In this document: one piece after another, positions 1-5,530 of the stretch | Layout of the letters: every line of letters begins with the position of its first letter | Numbering within the stretch: position 1 is the first letter of the stretch | Source: Alphaproteobacteria bacterium | Lineage (GTDB): Bacteria > Pseudomonadota > Alphaproteobacteria > Micropepsales > Micropepsaceae | Length of the DNA stretch: 5,632 nucleotides | NCBI GenBank assembly: GCA_003451645.1 | Contig: DMER01000171.1 | Location: forward strand, 1 to 5,632 | Direction of reading: 5' to 3' | Made by a program: the position numbers and the translations under genes | Notes under the pieces: model-generated | What the model was told of the DNA's origin: nothing | The model's database searches: none | What the model saw: the letters and a program-made list of their open reading frames with translations, nothing else

Positions 1-215
1 CCCAGGCGCAAGGCCGCCAAGGGGTCGGCCGGATCGAAGCGGGTGACGCGCCCAGCCCGCACATCAGCCTCAGAGTCTCTCAGCTTCGCCCGCAAAGCTT
101 TTTCATTCTGCTTGACCCACTGATCGGTCTGCGCATCCGTCAAGACGGCTTCCTCTGGGTCGTGGGACACAGATACGGATTTGTGTCTCTTGGGATTTGA
201 TTGCGCCTTTGTCAT
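1..215 (-). CDS. Partial small protein, weakly antitoxin-like, 3' end beyond left edge
   Basis: An open frame starts at ATG 215 on the minus strand and stays open for 71 codons to the window edge, so the C-terminus is missing. It begins MTKAQSNPKRHKSVSVSHDP. The first ~20 residues are polar and basic. A helical, highly charged stretch follows (residues ~26-50, containing TDQWVKQNEKALRAKLRDSE), then DVRAGRVTRFDP at about 51-62. The amphipathic helix followed by a 'D-x-x-A-G-R-V' tail resembles the C-terminal parts of some type II antitoxins (CopG/ParD/RelB-like), but no complete ribbon-helix-helix or other diagnostic domain is visible, so the function is inference only. Coding character is good: charge-rich, with none of the Cys/Pro/Ser-rich composition of shadow frames. 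No clear Shine-Dalgarno precedes the ATG. The gene is divergent from the LuxR-type gene, with 197 bp between starts. If it is an antitoxin, a toxin gene may lie beyond the left edge. I do not recognise the family. Confidence 0.6.
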   Translation of the reverse strand, partial: MTKAQSNPKRHKSVSVSHDPEEAVLTDAQTDQWVKQNEKALRAKLRDSEADVRAGRVTRFDPADPLAALRL

Positions 216-267
216 GATTGGAAGAGGATACCACAATGGCGCGGTTTTTGGTCCACTCAATTTTGTT

Positions 268-286
268 CCCGCACTCAGGTGCGCGG
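268..286. other. GC-rich dyad in the divergent intergenic region
   Basis: CGCAC (270-274), a TCAG loop, and GTGCG (279-283) form an inverted repeat. It extends by CC/GG (268-269 with 285-286) if C284 bulges. It lies in the 197-bp gap between the left partial gene and the LuxR-type gene, about 130 bp upstream of the chosen luxR start. No T-run follows on either strand, so it is a poor terminator. It could be an operator or an mRNA leader hairpin. It does not match the CTG-N10-CAG lux-box pattern. The rest of the gap (216-412) shows no clear promoter. Confidence 0.3.
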
Positions 287-412
287 GGATTGCAGAGGAT
301 GAAGATTGGCGCGCTCCTCTCCATCGGGCAGAAGTATTCACGCCCCTCGTTTGGGGGATGGCGCGGATTGTTCTTTCGTGCTCCAAAACGCCAGAACGCG
401 AGCGGGACAGAA

Positions 413-1204
413 ATGACCAAAGCGAACAGCAGCAAAGAGCGGGCGGCGCTCGCCAATACTGGCGCCGACCCTGCCGCGGGCCAGGCCGAACTGGACCGCT
501 TTGACCGGTTGCAGGCCGATCCGGTCATGGCGGCCCTGACCGCCCAGGTTGAAGCATCCTGCGCGCAGATGGGCTTTGAGCGCTTTGTGGCGTGGGTGTT
601 TTGGCCGGCGCAAGGCAAGCGACGCTCGACCTATGTGACCAATTACTCGCCCGATTGGATGCGCCGGCGCCTGCGCCACAATTATCAGAGCCATGACATC
701 GTCGCCGCGCGCGCCGCCCAAACGGGGCGCCCCTTTCTGTTCCGCGAGGTGATGAGCCGCCATTTGACCGAACCGCAAGCACGCCTGATGGAGGAATCGC
801 GCACCTTTGGCCTGCGCCATGGCGGCGCGGTGACCCGGACGGATGCTGTTGCTGGCCGGATCTGCTTGTGCGTCTCTACCGTGACGAGCGACCAGGATTT
901 CGCTAAGCTCTTTGATGCCCGGCAAGACGAGTTAAGCGCGCTCATGAAAACGATTAGCGGCCAGTTCCGCGTGTTCCAGGATCAGGAGGCGACCGAGAGC
1001 GCGAGGCCCTTGCTGACGCCCCATGAATGCGCGGTGTTGATGTATGCGGCCCGTGGCCTGACCACCCAAAGCACCGCGCGCGTGCTTGAGATTTCGGAGT
1101 ACACGGTCAAGGATCACCTGAAATCCGCAACGGCCAAATTGGACGCCAAGAACAAGACTGAGGCTGTCGCCAAAGCGCTGATCGCGGGCTACATCCTGCC
1201 GTGA
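413..1204 (+). CDS. LuxR-family transcriptional regulator with autoinducer-binding-like domain
   Basis: Predicted cytoplasmic two-domain regulator of 263 aa, close to the usual ~240 aa. Residues ~35-180 match the autoinducer-binding fold: the VTNY...W segment (75-82), a D at 95, and a FGLRHG segment (132-137). Residues ~200-260 are a LuxR/GerE helix-turn-helix: LTPHE (201-205, the conserved E), the AARGLTTQSTARVLEISEYT region, then VKDHLKSATAKL as recognition helix and exit. By eye against TraR, W57 and D70 are kept, but Y61 is R, P71 is I and W85 is F, so the ligand may not be a standard acyl-homoserine lactone. The frame is open back to 218, but the preceding 65 codons look non-coding. ATG 413 has a plausible GCGGGA five bases upstream and gives a normal length. 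No luxI-type synthase is in the window, so here it is a LuxR solo. It is convergent with the YjbR-like gene (16-bp gap, no visible terminator). The family is firm; the ligand and targets are unknown. Confidence 0.9.
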   Translation: MTKANSSKERAALANTGADPAAGQAELDRFDRLQADPVMAALTAQVEASCAQMGFERFVAWVFWPAQGKRRSTYVTNYSPDWMRRRLRHNYQSHDIVAARAAQTGRPFLFREVMSRHLTEPQARLMEESRTFGLRHGGAVTRTDAVAGRICLCVSTVTSDQDFAKLFDARQDELSALMKTISGQFRVFQDQEATESARPLLTPHECAVLMYAARGLTTQSTARVLEISEYTVKDHLKSATAKLDAKNKTEAVAKALIAGYILP

Positions 1205-1220
1205 GGGATGAACCGGGTGG

Positions 1221-1622
1221 CTATTCGTGCCTGCCGTTAGCTGCCTCCCATGCCTTGAGCACCTTTTTAGGCGCCATGGCGCGCCAGCTCTGCAGCAATT
1301 TTCCCTTCGCCCATTCGCGATCGACCTTATCTGGCCGCGCCAGCACAAGGCCATGCGGCCGGTAGTGATCGGTGACGAAGAACACCGCCGGATCGAGCTC
1401 GATCAGCATGTCGCGCTCCTCCTTTGAGACCTTGAAAACTGGCGCGTCCTCCGATGGGCTCCACCAGCACCACATCTTGCCATGCGCCTTCAAGTTCGGC
1501 TGCCCCCAGGATATTGCCTCGGTCACATGCGGCAAATTGAGTGACAGCGCCAATGCCCGGTACTCAGGCCAGGTCAGCGCTGTCTTGGTCTTGGGTTTTT
1601 CCCTCGGCATCGGGTCCACCAT
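1221..1622 (-). CDS. MmcQ/YjbR family protein
   Basis: Protein of 133 aa, normal for the MmcQ/YjbR (DUF419) family of small single-domain proteins. Family hallmarks seen: an N-terminal helix (TWPEYRALALSL, 17-28), then LPHVTEAISWGQPNLKAHGKM (30-50; the 'lP.v.E..sWg.P..k..gKm' signature), VFKVSKEERDMLIE (62-75), the DHYRPHGLVLARPDKVD segment (85-101), and a C-terminal helix containing SWRAMAPKKVLKAW (112-125). Members have been described structurally as CyaY-like folds with a possible double-wing DNA-binding surface. The biochemical role is not settled. No signal peptide or membrane segment is seen. ATG 1622 follows a weak AGG; an in-frame ATG at 1610 (residue 5) is an alternative. The stop is TAG at 1221. 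The start lies only 19 bp downstream of a GAAC-N7-GAAC LexA-type box, so LexA repression and induction by DNA damage is a specific inference. Divergent from the DUF1801 gene; convergent with luxR. Confidence 0.88.
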   Translation of the reverse strand: MVDPMPREKPKTKTALTWPEYRALALSLNLPHVTEAISWGQPNLKAHGKMWCWWSPSEDAPVFKVSKEERDMLIELDPAVFFVTDHYRPHGLVLARPDKVDREWAKGKLLQSWRAMAPKKVLKAWEAANGRHE

Positions 1623-1641
1623 TTGGCCTGCGTGAACCTGA

Positions 1642-1656
1642 GAACATTGTCAGAAC
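1642..1656. promoter_or_regulatory. Putative alphaproteobacterial LexA (SOS) box
   Basis: The sequence GAACATTGTCAGAACATT begins at 1642. It contains GAAC (1642-1645), seven bases, then GAAC (1653-1656), which is the direct-repeat format GAAC-N7-GAAC (GTTC-N7-GTTC on the other strand) established for LexA in Alphaproteobacteria. The repeat is longer than the core: AGAACATTG occurs at 1641-1649 and again at 1652-1660, exactly one helical turn (11 bp) apart. It sits in the 93-bp gap between two divergent genes, 19 bp from the MmcQ/YjbR start and 59 bp from the DUF1801 start. It could therefore act on one or both. The placement favours the YjbR-like gene most strongly. Confidence 0.7.
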
Positions 1657-1666
1657 ATTGGCGCAC

Positions 1667-1694
1667 TTGCAACCCGGAACGGCGCCCATAAACT
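1667..1694 (+). promoter_or_regulatory. Possible promoter of the DUF1801 gene
   Basis: TTGCAA (1667-1672), a 16-bp spacer and TAAACT (1689-1694) make a plausible sigma-70-like promoter. It ends about 21 bp before the start codon and overlaps nothing else. It lies just downstream of the LexA-type box, so LexA bound at 1642-1660 would sit immediately upstream of the -35 element. The elements are imperfect and alphaproteobacterial promoters are degenerate, so this is a weak call. Confidence 0.3.
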
Positions 1695-1704
1695 AAAGAA
1701 AAAC

Positions 1705-2201
1705 AGGAGCCCGCCATGCCAAAGTCCGCCGCAAAGCCAGGTGCACCTCAGAAACAACCGGCGAAGAAGCCTGTAAACAAGAAGTCTGGCAACAAGACGC
1801 AGGCCACATCAGCCAGTGTCAGGGCCTTCATCGACGCGGTCGCGGACCCCGCGCAGAGGGCAGATGCCGAGACGATCCTTGCACTGATGAAAGCGGCGAC
1901 AGGTGAGGAGCCGGCCATGTGGGGCCCCTCGATCATTGGTTTTGGGCGATATCACTACAAATACGACAGCGGCCGCGAGGGCGAGATGTGCCGCATCGGC
2001 TTCTCACCGCGCAAGGGACAGACCGTGCTCTATATGATCCCGGGCTATGAGGACGTGCCGGACCTGATGGCGAGGCTGGGAAAGGTCAAGACCGGCAAAT
2101 CATGCCTTTATATCAAGAAACTGGCGGACATCGACATGGCCGCCTTGCGCGAACTCATCGCACAGTCTTTGCGGGTCATGGATGAGAAATATCCCCGGTA
2201 A
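1705..2201 (+). CDS. DUF1801 domain protein with Lys/Pro-rich N-terminal tail (CDS 1716-2201, RBS 1705-1709)
   Basis: The coding region is 1716-2201 (161 aa), preceded by a good Shine-Dalgarno AGGAG at 1705-1709 with 6-bp spacing, which fixes the start. Residues ~33-158 form a DUF1801 (YdhG-like) domain: VRAFIDAVADPAQRADAE (35-52), ILALMKAATGEEPAMWGPSI (54-73), the GFGRYHYKYDSGREGE segment (75-90), IGFSPRKGQTVLYMIPGY (94-111), and TGKSCLYIKKLADIDMAAL (126-144). The family is widespread, small and cytosolic, with no established reaction. The first ~30 residues are an extra low-complexity tail with eight lysines and five prolines, which could be a disordered nucleic-acid-binding or solubility tail. 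The gene is divergent from the MmcQ/YjbR-family gene across a LexA-type box, so SOS control is possible. It is convergent with tetR (12-bp gap). The family call is firm and the role is unknown. Confidence 0.88.
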
Positions 2202-2213
2202 GGCACGATCGCA

Positions 2214-2873
2214 TCAAGGCCGCACCCTGCACGCGGCCCTGAAGCCCGCCGCGCAGAAGGGAACCATCCGCTCAAAGACGGATTGCAGGTCCTCCGACTT
2301 GCACAGGCCATTCGACAGCGCGTCGATCCGTCCAGTTTCGGCCATGGACAGCGTCAAGGCCCCCGACAGGAAGTGAAAACTCCAATAAAGCTCAGCCGCG
2401 CCGCAGTGGGGCAGTGAGCGTTGCAAGACGTTCAGAAACTCGCGGACCACCGGGTCAAAGAACTGGCCCATTTTTGCGCGCGCCATATGGGGCGAGGTGT
2501 TGACCTGCGCAATGAGGGCGCCATAGGCACGGCCGCCCGCACCGCCATCCATCATGATCTCGGCGACGGGCCACATAAAGGCGCCGATCACCTCCTCCAA
2601 TGACGGCTGTGCAGGGGATGCCTTGGTGACGGCGTCCTCCAGCATGGCCATGCGCCGCGTGTTCATTTGCTCGGCGCGCCGCTCAATGACCGCATCAAAG
2701 AACCGCTCTTTGGAGCCGAAATGATAATTCGCGAGCGAGACATCCACGCCCGCGGCGGAGGTGATGTCGCGAATGGACACGCCATCGAACCCGCGCCGGG
2801 CGAAGAGCTGCTCGGCGGTGTCCAAAAGCTTGTCGCGGGTCAACTCGCCGCGGCGCTGCGTTGGTGCTCTCAT
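2214..2873 (-). CDS. TetR-family transcriptional repressor, PsrA-like C-terminal domain
   Basis: Predicted dimeric repressor of 219 aa. The N-terminal TetR DNA-binding domain covers ~10-56: TRDKLLDTAEQLFARRGFDG (12-31), VSIRDITSAAGVDVSLANYH (32-51; helix-turn-helix) and FGSKERFFDAVIERR (52-66). The C-terminal half resembles PsrA-type regulators: ELYWSFHFLSGALTLSM (161-177) followed near the end by MVPFCAAGFRA (203-213). PsrA itself senses fatty acids in Pseudomonas; whether this protein binds a lipid is inference. The frame is open upstream to 3053, but the domain begins just after ATG 2873, which is the natural start. No Shine-Dalgarno is visible before it (the upstream bases are CCCTCTC), so translation may be SD-independent or the mRNA leaderless. 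The gene is divergent from the TonB-dependent receptor, with an 18-bp dyad in the shared intergenic region. That arrangement suggests it represses the receptor and possibly itself, with the inducer related to the transported ligand. Confidence 0.92.
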   Translation of the reverse strand: MRAPTQRRGELTRDKLLDTAEQLFARRGFDGVSIRDITSAAGVDVSLANYHFGSKERFFDAVIERRAEQMNTRRMAMLEDAVTKASPAQPSLEEVIGAFMWPVAEIMMDGGAGGRAYGALIAQVNTSPHMARAKMGQFFDPVVREFLNVLQRSLPHCGAAELYWSFHFLSGALTLSMAETGRIDALSNGLCKSEDLQSVFERMVPFCAAGFRAACRVRP

Positions 2874-2966
2874 GAGAGGGATACTCGCACAATTCAGCCA
2901 AAGGCGCTGGCAAAGTTTTGCCGCGGCCCGGCCGGGATGCCCGCACAACTCATTGATTTTCTTAGA

Positions 2967-2984
2967 ATTCAACAGGCGTTGAAT
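2967..2984. promoter_or_regulatory. Putative TetR-type operator, perfect 18-bp dyad
   Basis: ATTCAACAGGCGTTGAAT is a perfect inverted repeat: 7-bp arms ATTCAAC (2967-2973) and GTTGAAT (2978-2984) around AGGC. Size and symmetry fit operators of TetR-family dimers. It lies between the divergent tetR (start 2873) and the TonB-dependent receptor (start 3071), and its right arm contains the candidate -35 of the receptor promoter. A wider, imperfectly nested pair AGAATT (2964-2969) and AATTCT (2991-2996) overlaps it. The sequence is direct evidence of the dyad; binding by the adjacent TetR protein is inference. Confidence 0.65.
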
Positions 2985-3007
2985 GAACGAAATTCTTGTT
3001 GTACGCT
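2979..3007 (+). promoter_or_regulatory. Possible promoter of the TonB-dependent receptor
   Basis: TTGAAT (2979-2984, -35-like), a 17-bp spacer and TACGCT (3002-3007, weak -10) are correctly spaced upstream of the receptor. The -35 element is inside the right arm of the 18-bp dyad, so a bound repressor would occlude RNA polymerase. This predicts a leader of roughly 55 bases before ATG 3071. The -10 match is poor (TA...T only), so confidence is low. Confidence 0.35.
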
Positions 3008-3070
3008 GCTCAAATGAAAGCGGGTTGGGGCCTGCTTGCATCACAAAAATCAAGATGTGGGGGAATGATC

Positions 3071-5386
3071 ATGCGTATGAGGGCGAGCCGTGCGGCCATT
3101 TTTGTTGGGGGCGTATCCCTGCTGGCGTTGAGTGGAGCAGGCGTGGCGGCCTCCGCGGCCGACACCAAGGGGAACAAGCCCCCTTTGATGATGGCGCAGA
3201 CGGCGAAGGCTCCGGCAAACGCGGCACCTGCACCGCAAAGCCCAGCGGCAGACCCCGCGACCGGCGGCGAGAGTGACGAGAAAGTGGTTGTCACCGCCCG
3301 CAGGGTCGAAGAAAAACTGCAAGACACGCCAGTGGCGGTCACTGTCTTTTCTGAAAAGCAATTGGATCGTCTGGGTGCGGAGAATTTGGGCGGCATCCAG
3401 AATTCAGTGCCCAATCTAAATATCGTGCAAGGCCGCGGGTCCAACTCATCCGCCAACGTGTTCATCCGCGGCGTCGGACAGCCCGATGCGCTCGCAACCT
3501 TTGATCCCGCGATCGGGATCTATGTCGATGATGTCTATATCAGCCGCATTCGCGGCGCGTTGTTCGATGTCTATGATCTGAGCCGGATCGAAGTGTTGCG
3601 CGGACCGCAAGGCACCCTGTACGGCAAGAACACGATTGGCGGCGCGCTGAAGATCGTGACTTTGGCGCCCGCGGATGAATTGGCGGGCCGTGTGCAAGTG
3701 GGCTTTGGCGACTACAATCTATTCGAAGTCAAAGCGCGCGCCTCGGGTGCCATTACCGATGATCTCAAGGCTCTTGTTTCGGTCTATAGCGCCAACCGCG
3801 ATGGCTTTGTCACCGATCCCGTGACAGGCGTTGAATATAATGACAAGAACACGCTGGCTGGCCGGGTGTCCTTGTATTACACGCCCGATGACAAGACCGA
3901 CATCCGCTTGAACGTCGATTATACGCGCGAAGAGCCGTCGCTAACCTTGGGCAAGCCTGAGAACACGCTGACCAATGCCTTTGCCGCGGTCTTGTTGGTC
4001 CCGCCCGCGGGCGACTTCAATTTCCAGACGCAAACGTCCATGACCGCCTTCAACGAGGAAAACTCGTTGGATCACTATGGCTTCGGTTTGACGATCACGC
4101 GCGAAATGGCGCCGTCTTGGACGCTCAAATCGATCACCTCGATGCGCAAGCTCGACTACACGGACTATATTGATATTGATGCGTCGCAGTTCCGCTTGGG
4201 CGACGTCTTGGTTGACGTGAACCAGAGCCAGCAGAGCCAGGAATTCCAAGTGCTCTTCAACAATGGCGGACCGCTGCGCGCGGTTGGCGGCGTCTATGCG
4301 CTGCGCGAGCACATTTTCTCGCATCAAGAGGCCTATGCTCAGGACTTTTTCCCAGGCTTCATCCGCTTCATCGATGACGATCAGGTGCTCACCTCAGTCG
4401 CGGCCTTTGCCTCGGTGGACTATGACCTGGCCACCGCTCTGACCTTGACCGCAGGCGCCCGCTACACCCACGAGCACAAACGCTATGACCGCATCACCAC
4501 CACGGTTGGTCTGGTCACGGCCTTTGATGCGCCAATTGAGCGCAAATCCTATAACGACTTGTCGCCGTCGTTGACTTTGACCTGGAACCCGGGCGAGGAC
4601 GCCACCTATTACGCCAAAGTCGCCAAGGGCTTTAAGTCGGGCGGGTTCAACGGCCGCGCCAACTCAGCCGCCGAACTGCCCCGCACGTTCGAGCCCGAAA
4701 CGCTCTGGTCAGGCGAAGTGGGCGCCAAGTTCTCCTGGCTCGACGGCAAGCTCATTTTGAACTCTGCTTTCTTCTATAATCAGTATGAGGACTTTCAGGC
4801 GCGCGTCGCACGCGGATCGGGCCTGACCTCCGTGTTCTCGGTAATCAATGCGGGTCAGCTTGAGCAATATGGCGCAGAACTCGAACTGTTCTGGCGGCCC
4901 GTGCGTGCGCTGCAATTGCAAGCGCAGCTGGGTTTGCTGGAGGCCTCCTACAGCGAGTTCTTCGATCCTCGCTTTGCGCCGGACAGCAATCCCTTGAACG
5001 ACCGCTCATGGAACACACCGGCCTTCTCGCCGGAAGTGACCTTCCGTTTGGGCGGTGTTTATACGGTCGCCCTGGACGATGCGGGCTCTCTGGATCTGGG
5101 CGGCGACGCGTCCTTCCGCTCTGAGACGGCCTTGGCCGTGGACAACGCCAATTTCACGACCCGCGTGCCATTCCCGGGCATGTTCCAGGATGACTACTGG
5201 CTGTTCAATGCGCGCGTGGCGTGGACATCGGAAGATGGCCGCTACACGATTGCCGTACTGGGCAAGAACCTGGCGGATGAGCGCTACCGCGTCGATGCGC
5301 AGGAATTCTCAAGCCTGGGCGGGATCCGCACGTCCTATTGGGGCGCCCCGCGCACCTATCAGGTCAATCTGGGTGTGAATTTCTAA
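3071..5386 (+). CDS. TonB-dependent outer-membrane receptor
   Basis: Outer-membrane active transporter energised by TonB-ExbB-ExbD; 771 aa, typical length. A signal peptide covers residues 1-~30: a basic start (MRMRASR), a hydrophobic core, and an ASA-type cleavage region. An Ala/Pro-rich linker follows, then a TonB-box-like KVVVTARR (71-78). The plug domain spans ~85-200, with TPVAVTVFS, NVFIRGVG, IGIYVDDVYISR and the hallmark RIEVLRGPQGTLYGKNTIGG (173-192). The rest is a 22-strand-type beta-barrel, including YYAKVAKGFKSGGFNGR (~513-529), VLGKNLADERYRV near the end, and terminal VNLGVNF with the final Phe expected for BAM insertion. There is no N-terminal secretin-like signalling domain, so it is not a FecA-type transducer. 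ATG 3071 is chosen because GGGGGA ends six bases upstream; in-frame ATGs at 3065 and 3077 are alternatives, and the frame is open to 2996. Divergent from tetR. The substrate cannot be read from sequence; siderophores, vitamin-like compounds, carbohydrates and hydrophobic compounds are all possible. Confidence 0.95.
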   Translation: MRMRASRAAIFVGGVSLLALSGAGVAASAADTKGNKPPLMMAQTAKAPANAAPAPQSPAADPATGGESDEKVVVTARRVEEKLQDTPVAVTVFSEKQLDRLGAENLGGIQNSVPNLNIVQGRGSNSSANVFIRGVGQPDALATFDPAIGIYVDDVYISRIRGALFDVYDLSRIEVLRGPQGTLYGKNTIGGALKIVTLAPADELAGRVQVGFGDYNLFEVKARASGAITDDLKALVSVYSANRDGFVTDPVTGVEYNDKNTLAGRVSLYYTPDDKTDIRLNVDYTREEPSLTLGKPENTLTNAFAAVLLVPPAGDFNFQTQTSMTAFNEENSLDHYGFGLTITREMAPSWTLKSITSMRKLDYTDYIDIDASQFRLGDVLVDVNQSQQSQEFQVLFNNGGPLRAVGGVYALREHIFSHQEAYAQDFFPGFIRFIDDDQVLTSVAAFASVDYDLATALTLTAGARYTHEHKRYDRITTTVGLVTAFDAPIERKSYNDLSPSLTLTWNPGEDATYYAKVAKGFKSGGFNGRANSAAELPRTFEPETLWSGEVGAKFSWLDGKLILNSAFFYNQYEDFQARVARGSGLTSVFSVINAGQLEQYGAELELFWRPVRALQLQAQLGLLEASYSEFFDPRFAPDSNPLNDRSWNTPAFSPEVTFRLGGVYTVALDDAGSLDLGGDASFRSETALAVDNANFTTRVPFPGMFQDDYWLFNARVAWTSEDGRYTIAVLGKNLADERYRVDAQEFSSLGGIRTSYWGAPRTYQVNLGVNF

Positions 5387-5451
5387 AGGCCTTGCTTGGT
5401 GGCGCAGTCGCTGCCGGCGGGCCACAAAGATACGAGAGATGCAGACAAAGG

Positions 5452-5481
5452 CACGATCCGCGTCCGTCAGAGCGGATCGTG
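5452..5481. terminator. Strong hairpin, possible bidirectional terminator
   Basis: CACGATCCGC (5452-5461) and GCGGATCGTG (5472-5481) are perfect 10-bp complements around a 10-base loop, and two outer G-U pairs can extend the stem. The hairpin lies 65 bp after the receptor stop and about 50 bp before the end of the minus-strand gene at the right edge, the expected place for a shared terminator. The trailing sequence is GTTCT on the plus strand and CCTTTGTCT on the minus strand. Neither is a true T-tract, so intrinsic termination would be modest. The rest of the 5387-5530 gap shows nothing else. Confidence 0.5.
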
Positions 5482-5530
5482 TTCTGAGGTTCGCCGGTCT
5501 CCTCGCTAAGGCTGGACGCGGCGTTCGTGC

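Noticed and set aside
218..412. N-terminal 65-codon extension of the LuxR-type gene back to ATG 218
   Set aside because: The extra residues do not resemble any domain, the upstream ATGs (218, 236, 299) lack properly spaced ribosome binding sites, and a start at 413 gives the normal family length.
216..412. Open minus-strand frame upstream of the left partial gene, with a Cys-containing stretch (CNPRAPECGNKIEW) that briefly looks like a zinc ribbon or a BrnT-like start
   Set aside because: It continues as a shadow frame through the luxR gene and the left partial gene, lacks paired CxxC motifs and has no full-length BrnT features.
398..412. Search for a second GAAC-N7-GAAC site, including GAAC...GGAC just before luxR
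   Set aside because: The second half-site is GGAC rather than GAAC and there is no flanking repeat, so it does not meet the LexA box pattern.
338..925. Long minus-strand frames opposite luxR (for example 338-925)
   Set aside because: Shadow frames of a GC-rich gene: Arg/Pro/Ala/His-rich, no domain, antisense to a confidently assigned protein.
1205..1220. Possible terminator between convergent luxR and yjbR-like genes
   Set aside because: The gap is 16 bp with no hairpin or T-run. The same holds for the 12-bp gap at 2202-2213.
2200..2210. 11-base AAGGCACGATC present here and at 5448-5458, both in convergent gaps
   Set aside because: Only 11 bases; at 2200 there is no matching downstream arm to make a hairpin, so it is probably chance.
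2874..3053. 60-codon N-terminal extension of the TetR gene
   Set aside because: It would run through the intergenic dyad and the receptor promoter, and the TetR domain begins right after ATG 2873.
2996..3070. 25-codon extension of the receptor to ATG 2996
   Set aside because: It would place a non-signal sequence before an otherwise normal signal peptide, and it starts upstream of the candidate -10. GGGGGA six bases before ATG 3071 supports the later start.
3010..3465. Minus-strand and alternative-frame ORFs within the receptor gene (3010-3465, 3446-3697, 3941-4327, 4709-4921, 5055-5378)
   Set aside because: They lie entirely within the receptor coding region, have shadow composition and show no recognisable motifs.
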